From SCUD01 sp036824505 (GTDB taxonomy: Bacteria > Pseudomonadota > Gammaproteobacteria > Steroidobacterales > Steroidobacteraceae): a stretch of 64,000 bases of DNA. The DNA is taken from NCBI GenBank assembly GCA_036824505.1, contig DAITAA010000016.1:10024-74023 (forward strand), written 5' to 3'. The notes under the pieces are model-generated. The model searched no databases. It worked only from the letters and a program-made list of their open reading frames with translations, and was not told the origin of the DNA. The translations under genes were made by a program, and so were the position numbers. Numbering within the stretch: the first letter of the stretch is position 1; every line of letters begins with the position of its first letter. Below, in pieces: positions 42,900 through 53,380 of this stretch.

Positions 42900-43691
42900 A
42901 TGCTGGAGTCCAAGCAACAGTGGAATCATGGAGTCGCCACAGGCGCCGCAGGCCCGCGTGGTGATGCGAAACAACCCCAGAGCCTGCTTCAAAATCGGGC
43001 TTGGCGGGGTCAGCCTGCCGGATCATCGAATGTCAGCGCTGATCCTTTGCCGCCCGCAGACGCCTCGCAGTTACTGGCCGCTGCGGAATGGCAACTTCGC
43101 GACGTGCTTCACGAAAACGAGGCTCTGAGGATCGACAACAAGCACCTGATGGAGTCGCTGGTCGATACCTCGCGAAGGGCCGTGGCCGCGCAACGCATCG
43201 CCCTTCATGACGGGCTCACGGGACTGCCCAACAGGCTATTGCTGATCAGGCGGCTGCAACTGGCGATCAGGAAAGCCTCTGAGCGGCAATGCCAATTGGC
43301 GCTGTTGTTCATTGATCTCGACGGCTTCAAGAATGTGAATGATCGTCTGGGACACTCGGTCGCCGACAAGTTGCTCTCGGCCGTCGGCGCTCGAATCGCG
43401 GCCGGCGTCCGCCACACCGATCTTGCCTGCCGCTATGGTGGCGATGAATTCGTGGCCCTGCTGCCGAATCTTGAGGATGCAACGATTGCAGTCAGCATCT
43501 CGGAGGCGATCCGCAGCCGCATAGGCCAACTCTATTCCATCGATGACAACGAAATTTGCATAACCGCATCGATCGGCCTGGCCGTGTATCCGGCAGACGG
43601 CGAGCGTTACGATACATTATTGAACCATGCTGATACCGCAATGTATCGAGACAAAGCCGCGCGGCGGTCACGGGGCTCGTCATCCATCTGA
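42900..43691 (+). CDS. Diguanylate cyclase (GGDEF domain)
   Basis: The 263-residue protein makes c-di-GMP. A short N-terminal region with a helical stretch (LLAAAEWQLRDVLHENEALR) precedes a complete GGDEF domain. This has HDGLTGLPNRLLLIRRL, LFIDLDGFKNVNDRLGH, the active site RYGGDEF and a product-binding I-site RHTD exactly five residues before GGDEF. There is no transmembrane segment. An upstream ATG at 42819 is in frame, but it lies inside the operator and before the predicted transcription start, so I choose ATG 42900. Confidence 0.88.
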   Translation: MLESKQQWNHGVATGAAGPRGDAKQPQSLLQNRAWRGQPAGSSNVSADPLPPADASQLLAAAEWQLRDVLHENEALRIDNKHLMESLVDTSRRAVAAQRIALHDGLTGLPNRLLLIRRLQLAIRKASERQCQLALLFIDLDGFKNVNDRLGHSVADKLLSAVGARIAAGVRHTDLACRYGGDEFVALLPNLEDATIAVSISEAIRSRIGQLYSIDDNEICITASIGLAVYPADGERYDTLLNHADTAMYRDKAARRSRGSSSI

Positions 43692-43802
43692 AGAGAATTG
43701 CCGGGAACGTCAGGCGTCCGGCCGGCCGCACCGGCGGCGACTGACCAGACTGGCATTCCTCAAGCCACGACCTTCATCGCGCAGCAATGCGCTCATGGGC
43801 TC

Positions 43803-46800
43803 TCAGCCGGTCCTGGCAATCCTCACTTCGACATGGTGTTCCCGGCGATCGTCCGCGAGTGGTATGCCCAAGCCGCCCAGATCGACGCCGTCCAGCATGA
43901 TGGTCACGCCGGCCGGGCCATCCCCGGCTCCCGTCTGAAATACGGCGATGCGGTAGGCGGTCTCGCCATAGCGGTATTTCAGGGAGTACGTAGTCCAGTC
44001 CTCCCGCATGCACGGAGTGATGTGCAGCCTGCCGCCTTCCCGCTTCAGTCCGAGCAGCGATTCCACGATCAGCCGGTATAGCCAGCCTGCCGAACCCGTG
44101 TACCAGCTCCAGCCGCCCCGGCCGGTATGTGGCGGGACCGCGTAGACGTCAGCAGCGACGACATAGGGTTCAGCCTGGTAAGTGGCGACCGCCTGCGCTG
44201 TCTTCGCATGGTTGACCGGGTTGATCAGCGCCAGCAGCTCCCAGGCGCGGCTGCTGTCACCCAGGGCAGCGAAGGCCATCGCGGCCCAGACGGCGGCATG
44301 CGTATATTGGCCCCCATTCTCGCGAACGCCCGGCAGATAGCCCTTGATGTAGCCGGGATTCGCCTTGGACTTGTCGAAAGGCGGATCGAGCAGCTGTACC
44401 AGGCGGTCGGCGCGCCGTACCAGGCGTTGATCCATCGCGTTCATCGCAATTTGCGAGCGTGCCGTGTCACCCGCACCGGACAGCACCGACCAGCTTTGCG
44501 CGATGGAATCGATGCTGCACTCGGAATTGGTCGACGATCCGAGGGGTGAGCCGTCGTCGAACCAGGCACGCAGATACCACTTCCCGTCCCAGGCCTGCTG
44601 CTCGATGCGCTGGCGAAGCTCCTCCGCTTCCTTGCGGCAGCGCCCGGCGAAGACCAGATCGTCGCGCAACTGCGCGATGCCGGCGAAAGACATCAGCACC
44701 TTGTAGAGGAAGAATCCCAGCCACACGCTTTCGCCCCTGCCGTGAATGCCGACGAGGTTCATGCCGTCGTTCCAGTCGCCGGAGCCCATCAATGGCAGAC
44801 CACGCTCGCCAAAGCGCAGGCCATGCTGGATCGCGCGGACACAATGCTCGTACAGTGTGGCCGTTTCCGTGGAGCGCCCGGGCAGGTCGTAGTACGACTC
44901 TTCTTCGGTGCCAAGTGCACGCCCCTCGATGAAGTGGACGATTTCGTCCAGTACGCCGGCATCACCGGTGTACAGCACGTACCGGCAGGTGGCGAGCGGC
45001 AGCCAGAGAAAATCATCCGAACAGCGCGTGCGCACACCCCGACCAGCAGGCGGATGCCACCAGTGCTGAACATCGCCCTCAGGGAACTGATGCGCGGCGC
45101 ACCGAAGCAGATGCTCGCGAACCAGTCGCGGCTCCACGTGCACCAGCGCCATCCCGTCTTGCAGCTGGTCGCGGAAGCCGAACGCGCCGCCGGACTGGTA
45201 GTAACCACTGCGTGCCCAGAAACGGCAGGCCAGCGTCTGATAGAGGAGCCAGCCATTGGTCAATACGTTCAATGATTGATCGGGCGTCTCAACCTGCACT
45301 ACGCCCATCGTGCGCCTCCAGTATTGCCGCACCTTTTCGAGGGCACTGCGCGCCGAGCCCGATCTACGCAGTCGATGAGCCAGCGCACGCGCCTGGTCTG
45401 CGTCGCGCCCGGCGCCGAGCCGGAAGATGATTTCGCACTCCTGTCCGTCAGCCAGATCGAATGGGACCTGGATCGCGCCGCACGGATCCAGCGCCGCGCC
45501 GAGCCTGCCGGACAGCCGCGACCGGGTCATCGCATCCGGGCTGTCCAGCGTACCGTTCCTGCCGAGAAACTCGGTGCGATCGCCGCTGAGGGTGCGCGAC
45601 AGGTCGTCGACATCGAAGAAGGCGACGCGCCCGGAGAACTCGCTGTTGAAGGCATTGCGCGCGAACAGTGCGCCGCTGGTCGGATCGATCTCGGTCACGA
45701 CGTGCATGGCGTGTTTCGGGCGCAAGTCGCCGAGCACCCACTCGACGTAACCGGTTGCAGAAAGATGACGCATGCGGCCCGATCCGTTGCGCACTTTCAA
45801 GACCGAAAACTTGACCGATTCCTCCAGGTCCACGTAGATCCAAAGTTCCGAACGGATACCTCCCGCCGTGTGTTCGAATACGCTGTAGCCGAATCCGTGC
45901 CGGGTCAGGTATGGCATTGCGCCACTGCACGGCAGTGGCGTCGGCGACCAGAAATGTCCGGACTCTTCGTCCCTCAGATAAATTGCTTCCCCGCTCGATG
46001 CGCCGACCAGATCACCACTCCATGGCGTTAGACGGAACTCATGGGCGTTTTCACACCACGTGTATGAAAGGCCGCTCTCCGACAGCACCGTGCCGAAGTT
46101 CGGATTCGCGAGCACATTGACCCATGGCACCGGCGTCATCTGCCCTTTTGCGGTGGTGATGACATATTCGCTGCCATCTGCGGTGAACCCGCCAAGGTGA
46201 TTGGTGAGGATGAGGTCCTGCCGCGGCGGATCCGGGGCCGCAGCCGGCTCTGGACGATGAGTCCGGGTGGGGGACAGGCGCGCGATGCTCCTGTCCACGA
46301 GGATCCGACGATTGACTTGTTCCGCCAGGGTGCCGCGGCTGTCGGCGACGATGACGCGCGCCGCTGCCTGCAGCAGGATGCGATCCTCAGCCGAAATCTG
46401 CTCGGCGTAGCGCACGAAAATGCCGCCGGGCCGGTCGATCGCATTGGCCTCGGTGCCAGTGGCAATCAGTCCGTTGATCTGGTCCTGGAGCCGCTGGCGA
46501 TAACTGACATGGTCTTCGTTCCAGATGACCAGGTCGACCGTCAGCCCCTTCAGGCGCCAGTAGGCATGGCACCTGATCAGCTGACGTGCCAGATCGATGT
46601 GGGTCGCGTCCGCAATCTTCAGCAGCACGATCGGCAGATCTCCCGAAATGCCGTAGCCCCAGAGACCGGACTGTGCGCGGCGGTTCCGCATCAGCACACC
46701 GGCGTCGGCGCGAAGCGCGGAACTGGCGTAAAGCACCGTGCCGGCCAGTCGACCGTAGAGCTGCGCGTCGCCCGCGGTTGCATCGATCTGTCGCAGCACC

Positions 46801-49800
46801 ACGCCACTGTGCGTCCAGGCGAGATCGAAGACCCGGTCGGCGAGATGACGATCCTGGTATTTCCCGACCAGCGCCAGGCAGGTCTCGCGGTTGTCGCTTG
46901 CGCCCGACACGAGATCGAGCGTTGCCGATTGCCCGGGTTCGAGCGCGACCTCGCAGCGGATCGCGACGATGGGCTCCAATACCGAGCCTGCGCTGCCGGA
47001 AAGGGCGGCGGTCTCGATCAGCGCAAGCGGCTCGGCGATGGTGCGTCCCCGTCCGATGAAGCGCACGCGATCAGTTTCATAGGACACCGTTCCGATATCG
47101 GCGTCGTGCGCAGCCACCAGGTGAAACATCCACGGCGTCGGATCGCTGGCCGCCCGCGGCCGCCGTGTGCAAACGATCGCGTGCTGTGCGCGAATGATTT
47201 CCGTCTGCACGAACAAATTACTGAACGAGGGCTGCAGCGCATCCGCGGCCGGCGGCGTCAGCACGACTTCGGCATAGCTGGTGACTTCAATCGTCCGCCG
47301 CACGTGTGAGTGGTTCGTGATGCGGACTCTGCGCAGCTCAATGTCGTCTTCCGGGGAAACCACGATCTCGGTATAGGTCTCATAGTCGTGATCGCGTCGC
47401 CGGTATTCGGCGCGTCCCTCGGAGAACATTGCTTCGTAGCTCTCCGCCCGCTTCAGTGTTGGCTGGTGGGTGGCCGACCAGAATTCTCCGCTGGCAACAT
47501 CGCGGAGATAGAGAAACGAGCCCCAGTGGTCGCAAGTCCCGTCCTCGCGCCAGCGCGTGACTGCGACATCTTTCCAGCGGCTGTAACCGCCGCCGGCGTT
47601 GGTGACCATGACGTTGTAGCGACCATTCGACAGCAGCTGCACCTCGGGTGACGGTGTGTCCGGACCAAGCGGCGCCTGCGCAGAAGTCTCCGGCGCATTT
47701 GAAAAGGCAACGCCTTCGGAGTGTTCGGCAATGTGCTTATGGAACGCGGAGGTCTTTGGAATCCGCTCCTGGAGCAGCAGCAGGGTGGCCTGGAGCAGGG
47801 GGTCCGCTTCGAATCGCCGCTGCATCGGCCGGCCGAGAAGCGGGTGAGCAAGCGACAGCAGATTCATGCCCTGGTGGTGCGTCATGAACGAACGCACGAC
47901 GACGCTGGTTTGCCCGCGCGCCAGACGCGCCGGCGTGTAGTCGACGGCCTCGTAGAATCCGAACCGGCCTTCGAGCCCGGAAGCGGCGAGTCGCTGAAGA
48001 TTCGCGCACGCCGCTTCCGGCGCCACCATCAGGGCCAGTGCGGAGGCGTAAGGCGCGACCACGGAGTCCTCCGCCAGGCCCCGTGTCAATCCGAGACCAG
48101 GCACGCCGAATGCGTGATATTGGTAGTTCAGGTTTGCATCGACGGTGTTGTAGCCGGACTCCGACACGCCCCACGGCAGCGAGCGCTGACGGCCGTAGGC
48201 AATCTGTCGCGCCACGGCCGCCCGGCAGGTCTGGTCGAGCAGTGTGTTCTCATAAGCCGGCATCACCAGGAGCGGCATCAGGTACTCGAACATCGAGCCG
48301 CTCCACGAGACGAGGACCGGCTCGCCCTCGGCCGTGGTCAGCGTCCGGCCCAGCGCAAACCAGCATTCCTGCGGCAATTGCCCCTGTGCGACCGCGACAA
48401 AGCTGCCAAGTCTCGCTTCCGATGCCAGCAGATCGTAGAAACTGTTGTCCCGCCGGAACTCGTCCACGTTGTATCCGATTGCCAGGAGGTGACGTTGCCT
48501 GTCATACAGGAACTCGTAGTCCATCTCGGCAAAACCAGTCGCTTCCAGCGCCATTCTTTCGCAGGCTGCAATTCGTTCTGCCGCATGGGCGCCTCCCGCT
48601 GCGATCAGCCCGCGCAATTCGCTCAGACTGCCATGATCCTCCGGCGACAATGGCGCCTGGAGTCTTGCATCGATGGCCGGCAGCAATTGGCCGCTGCGCG
48701 CAGCGAGATCGCGCAGCGTCGGGATGCCGTGGACGTCCGTGAGCGCGTCCAGGCTGCCCGGAGTCATCGGCAATGCAAGCCATGGAGCGAGAAATCTCAA
48801 CTCATCCAGAGCATCGCGGCATTGATGCGCGAGCGCGCCCGCCCAATCCATTGCTTCGCCGTCAGGCACCGCCTCAGTGCCCGCGGCGATGGTGGCAACG
48901 GAGTCTGCAAGCGCCTCCAGGCATCGCATCAGTGCCGCAAGCGTTGCCGGTCGCGGATTCCTGGCGGCTTTCAGCTGCACCTGCAACCGGCTGATCGCTA
49001 CCTGATCCTTTTCGGTCGCGACGGAGGCGAAGATGGCGAGCGTGTCGGAAAGTCCGTCGAATAACTGGACTCCGAGGATTTCCTGATCCGGCACCGCAGT
49101 GAGACCGGAGCGCAGGGTAAGCAAGTGGCCGGCGAGATTGCCGCTGTCCACCGACGAGACGTAGCGGGGCGGCAGGGGCTGCAGTGACTTTGTGTCGTAC
49201 CAGTTGTAGAAGTGCCCGCGGTGTCGCTGCAGCTGCGCCATCGTGTCGAACGTTGCGGCGGTTCGCTGGATGAATGTTCCGACCGTTATGAAGCCAAAGT
49301 CGCAGGCGGACAGATTCGCGAGCAGCGTCAGGCCGATGTTGGTTGGCGAAGTCCGATGTGCGATGGCGGGGCCGGGATCCTCCTGGAAGTTGTCGGGTGG
49401 CAGCCAATGGTCGGCGGCGACGACAAAGCGTTCGAAGAATGCCCAGGTCTTGCGCGCAATCCTGCGCAGGAATAGCACCTGCTCCGATGTCAGTTGTGCC
49501 TCGCGGCGCTCCAGCGGCCGGCTGAGCCACCAGGCCAGCCCGGGAGCCGCGAGCCAGAGGCCCAGGACCGGTCCAGCTGCAGTCAGCGCTTCCGGCTTCG
49601 AGAGCGCGAGCGCGATTGCGGAAAAGCCGGCGAGGAAGGGCGCGCACCACATCGAACTGTAAGACGCGAAGACGTCAGTTCGGCCCCGCTCGTCCTGCGC
49701 TTCGTAGGGACTCCACTCCAGCAGCCGCCGGCGTGTGATCAGCTTGCGCCAGGCGGTACGGAGGATTGCCCCGAGGCTGATGACTGCTTCGTACGGCAGG

Positions 49801-52550
49801 CAAGCGATACCGAATCCCGCCTGGGTGAGACCTTGCCCCGCCGAGCGCAGTACACCAGCCAGGTGCCGGCCCAGGCTCAACTCCCCGGGCTTGCGGAACA
49901 ACTCTACCAAGGCAACCAGAAATGGCGGAATCAGGACCAGGCCGGCCACCGCCAGGGTCCAGAACCAGGCATGCGTTGCGACGCTCCATCCGGCGAGCAG
50001 CAGGAGCACCAGCGCGGTCGATACGAGGCTGCGACGCAAGTTGTCGAATATCTTCCAGCGCGACAGCCAGGAGAGGGGATTCGGCTGGCTTCGACCATCG
50101 GGACCCGGAACGCGGGGCAGCAGCCAGCGCGCGATCTGCCAGTCACCGCGTATCCAGCGCTCATGCCGACTGCTCTCGACATCGTAGCGGGAAGGGTAGT
50201 CCTCGTAGAGCAGCACGTCGCTCAGCAATCCTGAACGCGCGTAACAGCCTTCGAGAAGGTCGTGACTGAGAATCCTGTTTTCCGGAAGGCGCGCCTTCAG
50301 TGCGCGATCGAATGTGTCCACGTCATAGATGCCCTTGCCGGTGAATGAGCCTTCGCCGAACAGGTCCTGGTAAACATCGGAGACGGAACGGGTATATGGA
50401 TCGATGCCGACTTCGCTGCCGTACAGCTGCGCAAAGCGCGAACGATTTGCGCCTGGCAGGCTGGCGGCGATGCGCGGCTGGAGAATTCCGTAACCGCCGC
50501 AGACGCGCTGCCTGCGTTCGTCATAGCGCGGGCGATTGAGCGGATGCGACATTACGGCGACCAGATGTCGCGCCGAGTCGCGCGGCAACTGCGTGTCGGT
50601 ATCCAGCGTAATCACATACCTGACGCTCGACAGTGCCGCGACATCGCCAACGAGCACGGAAAAGCGGTCCCGTCCGCCGCCGCGCAGCAGCAAGTTCAGG
50701 TCCGCGAGTTTGCCCCGCTTGCGTTCGTGACCCATCCAGGCGCGCTCCGACGGATTCCAGCGGCGGGGGCGATGAAACAGGAAGAATCCCTGGTTGCCTG
50801 CGCCGAAATACTTGTTGTTCAGCTTCTCGATTCCGTTGCGCGCCTGACGCAATAACGGTTCATCGTCGGCAAGAATCTCTGCCTGCGCATCGCAGAAATC
50901 GGTCAACAAGCCGAATTTCAGGTGCGGGTCCTGGTTGCCCAGGAAACGGACCTCGAGCGCATCGAGCAGTTCCTCGATGGTCTGCGGACTGCCGAGCAGC
51001 GTCGGGATCACGACAAGGGTGTGCGTCTCAGGCGGAAGACCCTGCGAAAAATCCATGCGTGGCAGGAGTTGCGGTGCCGCCAGCAAGGTCGCAAGCCAGT
51101 TGGTAAGCGACGACGCCAGTTGGCTTGCACCCAACAGCGCCAGGATTCCGAGGAACACGAGGCGCCAGCCGTCGAGGCCGGCGCCGCGCAGCAGGGCCAG
51201 CAGCCCCCCGGCGATGACGACGGTCATCACGAGGATCGCGCCGAGATAGAAGATCAACGTCATGCGTCCGATCAGTCTTCGGATGCGCGTAATCACTGGC
51301 ATGCGGAACGCGACGGCATGTTCCAGCCGCGGCAGTCCGCGGTCGATCAGGTAGTAGCCGACATGCGCGGTATGGTCATCAACGCCGCAGGCGGCGGCGC
51401 CCAGACTCGCCAGCCCAATGGCGGCTTGCGCGACTTCAAGCTCCGGAAGCCGGCTGCGTTTCGAAAGCCCCGCGATGACGTGCCGATAGCGATCCCGCGT
51501 GGCGAAATCCATGTGGCCATAACCGCCACCGGGGTCTGCCCGCAGTGCCTGCTCGACGAAACTCATCGTCTCGACGAACTCACGCCAGTCCAGCGCTCCC
51601 AGGAAACGGAGACTCGCAATGGTGTTGCTGATCGATACCTGGTCCGCCGCCTGTTGCTGGGTCTCGGATTGCACCATTTGCTCGATCGTCAGGCTCGATT
51701 CCGCCAGTCGCTGCTCGATCCAGGTAAGCGGCAAAGCCAGGGCCAATCCATGACCCTGCAGGCGGCGCGCGAGTTCGGCGACAAAAGCACTCACCAGCGG
51801 CGGATTCGAGCGCGCCATGTCGGCGATCTCGAGAATCAGGCTCTTTGGATCGCTCTCGGCGATCGCGGTCATCCGGTCAGCCCAGTCTTGCGCCTGATTT
51901 GAATGTAGTCTGGCGGTGGTGACCCGGGCGCTCACGCGACGCAGGTTCTCGATCAACGCCAGTCGCAGCATGATCGGTATCGCCCAGAGTTCACCCAGCG
52001 TAAGCGGCGTGACCTTCTGGTATGCGGTCACAAACCGGCCAAGCGTCGTCGCGTCCACCCGCCCATCGCCGTGCGATATCGTTTCCAGGGCGATGTCATA
52101 CACCCGCGGCAAGCCATGCGAGGGTCCTTGCGACAGGCGTGGCAGGCCCTGACTGTAACCCTTGGGCAGGTGCCGTCTGGCGGTCCGGATCTGTTCTTCG
52201 ATCAGGTAGAAGTTGTCGAGCAGCCATTCCCCTGCCGGGGCGATGCGCAACTTGGACTTGACCGCTGCAGTCAACAGGCTGCAGGTGTCAATCAGCACCT
52301 TCTCGTTTTCATCCAGCCGCTTCAGCAGGCGATTCTGGGGCGGCGAACTGCTCACTGCATGTGCGCCTGCCAGGGACTTGCCGTGCAGCTCCAGTTGATC
52401 GGCGCTGAACAGCTCCGCGCGCAGCGGCGTCAGATCCTCAGTCTCACTGGGGCCACGGCGTCCCGCGCGCTTGCCATCGGATGACGCAGCAACAGATTGA
52501 AGAAATGCGATGAACGAGAACCAGTGGCTCAATATCGTCGTCCGGTTCAA
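43803..52550 (-). CDS. ndvB: Cyclic beta-1,2-glucan synthase (GT84-GH94)
   Basis: This 2915-residue inner-membrane enzyme makes cyclic beta-1,2-glucans for the periplasm. The first membrane block is near 430-475. The GT84 glycosyltransferase follows, with DTDTQLPR near 665 and QIARW near 815, then more membrane helices (about 840-900 and 970-1005). A glucoamylase-like region leads to GH94 phosphorylase-like modules ending with MGSGDWNDGMN near 2585, which control ring size. Length matches rhizobial NdvB and Brucella Cgs (about 2800-2870). Such glucans act in osmoadaptation and host interaction. It stands alone between the GGDEF gene and the second Crp/Fnr module. Confidence 0.95.
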   Translation of the reverse strand: MNRTTILSHWFSFIAFLQSVAASSDGKRAGRRGPSETEDLTPLRAELFSADQLELHGKSLAGAHAVSSSPPQNRLLKRLDENEKVLIDTCSLLTAAVKSKLRIAPAGEWLLDNFYLIEEQIRTARRHLPKGYSQGLPRLSQGPSHGLPRVYDIALETISHGDGRVDATTLGRFVTAYQKVTPLTLGELWAIPIMLRLALIENLRRVSARVTTARLHSNQAQDWADRMTAIAESDPKSLILEIADMARSNPPLVSAFVAELARRLQGHGLALALPLTWIEQRLAESSLTIEQMVQSETQQQAADQVSISNTIASLRFLGALDWREFVETMSFVEQALRADPGGGYGHMDFATRDRYRHVIAGLSKRSRLPELEVAQAAIGLASLGAAACGVDDHTAHVGYYLIDRGLPRLEHAVAFRMPVITRIRRLIGRMTLIFYLGAILVMTVVIAGGLLALLRGAGLDGWRLVFLGILALLGASQLASSLTNWLATLLAAPQLLPRMDFSQGLPPETHTLVVIPTLLGSPQTIEELLDALEVRFLGNQDPHLKFGLLTDFCDAQAEILADDEPLLRQARNGIEKLNNKYFGAGNQGFFLFHRPRRWNPSERAWMGHERKRGKLADLNLLLRGGGRDRFSVLVGDVAALSSVRYVITLDTDTQLPRDSARHLVAVMSHPLNRPRYDERRQRVCGGYGILQPRIAASLPGANRSRFAQLYGSEVGIDPYTRSVSDVYQDLFGEGSFTGKGIYDVDTFDRALKARLPENRILSHDLLEGCYARSGLLSDVLLYEDYPSRYDVESSRHERWIRGDWQIARWLLPRVPGPDGRSQPNPLSWLSRWKIFDNLRRSLVSTALVLLLLAGWSVATHAWFWTLAVAGLVLIPPFLVALVELFRKPGELSLGRHLAGVLRSAGQGLTQAGFGIACLPYEAVISLGAILRTAWRKLITRRRLLEWSPYEAQDERGRTDVFASYSSMWCAPFLAGFSAIALALSKPEALTAAGPVLGLWLAAPGLAWWLSRPLERREAQLTSEQVLFLRRIARKTWAFFERFVVAADHWLPPDNFQEDPGPAIAHRTSPTNIGLTLLANLSACDFGFITVGTFIQRTAATFDTMAQLQRHRGHFYNWYDTKSLQPLPPRYVSSVDSGNLAGHLLTLRSGLTAVPDQEILGVQLFDGLSDTLAIFASVATEKDQVAISRLQVQLKAARNPRPATLAALMRCLEALADSVATIAAGTEAVPDGEAMDWAGALAHQCRDALDELRFLAPWLALPMTPGSLDALTDVHGIPTLRDLAARSGQLLPAIDARLQAPLSPEDHGSLSELRGLIAAGGAHAAERIAACERMALEATGFAEMDYEFLYDRQRHLLAIGYNVDEFRRDNSFYDLLASEARLGSFVAVAQGQLPQECWFALGRTLTTAEGEPVLVSWSGSMFEYLMPLLVMPAYENTLLDQTCRAAVARQIAYGRQRSLPWGVSESGYNTVDANLNYQYHAFGVPGLGLTRGLAEDSVVAPYASALALMVAPEAACANLQRLAASGLEGRFGFYEAVDYTPARLARGQTSVVVRSFMTHHQGMNLLSLAHPLLGRPMQRRFEADPLLQATLLLLQERIPKTSAFHKHIAEHSEGVAFSNAPETSAQAPLGPDTPSPEVQLLSNGRYNVMVTNAGGGYSRWKDVAVTRWREDGTCDHWGSFLYLRDVASGEFWSATHQPTLKRAESYEAMFSEGRAEYRRRDHDYETYTEIVVSPEDDIELRRVRITNHSHVRRTIEVTSYAEVVLTPPAADALQPSFSNLFVQTEIIRAQHAIVCTRRPRAASDPTPWMFHLVAAHDADIGTVSYETDRVRFIGRGRTIAEPLALIETAALSGSAGSVLEPIVAIRCEVALEPGQSATLDLVSGASDNRETCLALVGKYQDRHLADRVFDLAWTHSGVVLRQIDATAGDAQLYGRLAGTVLYASSALRADAGVLMRNRRAQSGLWGYGISGDLPIVLLKIADATHIDLARQLIRCHAYWRLKGLTVDLVIWNEDHVSYRQRLQDQINGLIATGTEANAIDRPGGIFVRYAEQISAEDRILLQAAARVIVADSRGTLAEQVNRRILVDRSIARLSPTRTHRPEPAAAPDPPRQDLILTNHLGGFTADGSEYVITTAKGQMTPVPWVNVLANPNFGTVLSESGLSYTWCENAHEFRLTPWSGDLVGASSGEAIYLRDEESGHFWSPTPLPCSGAMPYLTRHGFGYSVFEHTAGGIRSELWIYVDLEESVKFSVLKVRNGSGRMRHLSATGYVEWVLGDLRPKHAMHVVTEIDPTSGALFARNAFNSEFSGRVAFFDVDDLSRTLSGDRTEFLGRNGTLDSPDAMTRSRLSGRLGAALDPCGAIQVPFDLADGQECEIIFRLGAGRDADQARALAHRLRRSGSARSALEKVRQYWRRTMGVVQVETPDQSLNVLTNGWLLYQTLACRFWARSGYYQSGGAFGFRDQLQDGMALVHVEPRLVREHLLRCAAHQFPEGDVQHWWHPPAGRGVRTRCSDDFLWLPLATCRYVLYTGDAGVLDEIVHFIEGRALGTEEESYYDLPGRSTETATLYEHCVRAIQHGLRFGERGLPLMGSGDWNDGMNLVGIHGRGESVWLGFFLYKVLMSFAGIAQLRDDLVFAGRCRKEAEELRQRIEQQAWDGKWYLRAWFDDGSPLGSSTNSECSIDSIAQSWSVLSGAGDTARSQIAMNAMDQRLVRRADRLVQLLDPPFDKSKANPGYIKGYLPGVRENGGQYTHAAVWAAMAFAALGDSSRAWELLALINPVNHAKTAQAVATYQAEPYVVAADVYAVPPHTGRGGWSWYTGSAGWLYRLIVESLLGLKREGGRLHITPCMREDWTTYSLKYRYGETAYRIAVFQTGAGDGPAGVTIMLDGVDLGGLGIPLADDRREHHVEVRIARTG

Positions 52551-52657
52551 TTTCTATCGATTTGTTTATCGCAGCGTGCAGGCCCCACCGCACAGGAAGC
52601 TGCACCCAGCACCATCACCGGAGGTACCACGGCGTTCCCGGTCCTGCGTGAATGCGG

Positions 52658-53371
52658 CTACTCGGCAAACAGCCGCTTGTAGTCGGTAACCACGGCCTCG
52701 TAGCATTCGCAGGACTCCGCTTCCAGTCCGCGGCGGTTGAGCACGTCTATCTTGCCGCGCGTATAGCGAATGAGCTTCTTCTTCTGAAGCGCACCCGCGG
52801 CGATGGTTATTGCGCTCCTCTGGACGCCGAGCATGTCGGCGAGGTACTGGTGCGTGAGGTGGAAACTATTCGCTTGCGAGCGGTCATGCGTGAGCAGCAA
52901 CCAACGCGCCAGCCGCGCCTTGATTTCGTGGAAACGGGTGCAGGCGGCGGTTTGCGAAAGTTGAGCAAACAATACGAACAGGTAGCGATTAAGCGTGGCT
53001 CGCAGGGCATGGCTCTTGCGCAGCTCGAGCAGGAACTTCGGCGCGCTTATGCGTAGCGCGGTACCCGACCCTTGTACCACGCCACGCAGCCAGGCGGAGT
53101 CGACCCCGAGCACCAGCGTCACGCCGAGCATGCCTTCGTTGCCGATCAATCCCATTTCGAGCGGGGGATGACCGCCGACTGATGCCACGAGCGAGATGAA
53201 GCCGGTGAGTGGAAAGTAGACATACAGCAGGCGCTGGTCGGGCTCGCAGAGTATTGTGCCGAAGGTCAGCGAAACCGGCTCGCAGCGTTCGAGAATCCTG
53301 TTACGCGCCTTGTGCGGCAAGGTCTCGAGCAGACGGTTGGTCACAGGCTCCGGCGTCAGGGCTGACACCAC
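52658..53371 (-). CDS. Crp/Fnr-family transcriptional regulator, copy B (intact)
   Basis: This 237-residue regulator has a beta-roll sensor domain (GTILCEPDQRLLYVYFPLTG, IGNEGMLGVTLVLG), a dimer helix and a winged helix-turn-helix (LTHQYLADMLGVQRSAITIA). It is more distant from copies A and C than they are from each other, but shares the C-terminal SCECYEAV pattern. It is the intact counterpart of the fragment at 38353, and it follows a DUF3185-like gene by 9 bp. The ligand is unknown. The HTH residues (QRSAIT) differ from the RREGVT of copies A and C, so it may read another site. Confidence 0.88.
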   Translation of the reverse strand: MVSALTPEPVTNRLLETLPHKARNRILERCEPVSLTFGTILCEPDQRLLYVYFPLTGFISLVASVGGHPPLEMGLIGNEGMLGVTLVLGVDSAWLRGVVQGSGTALRISAPKFLLELRKSHALRATLNRYLFVLFAQLSQTAACTRFHEIKARLARWLLLTHDRSQANSFHLTHQYLADMLGVQRSAITIAAGALQKKKLIRYTRGKIDVLNRRGLEAESCECYEAVVTDYKRLFAE

Positions 53372-53380
53372 GGGCTCCGT

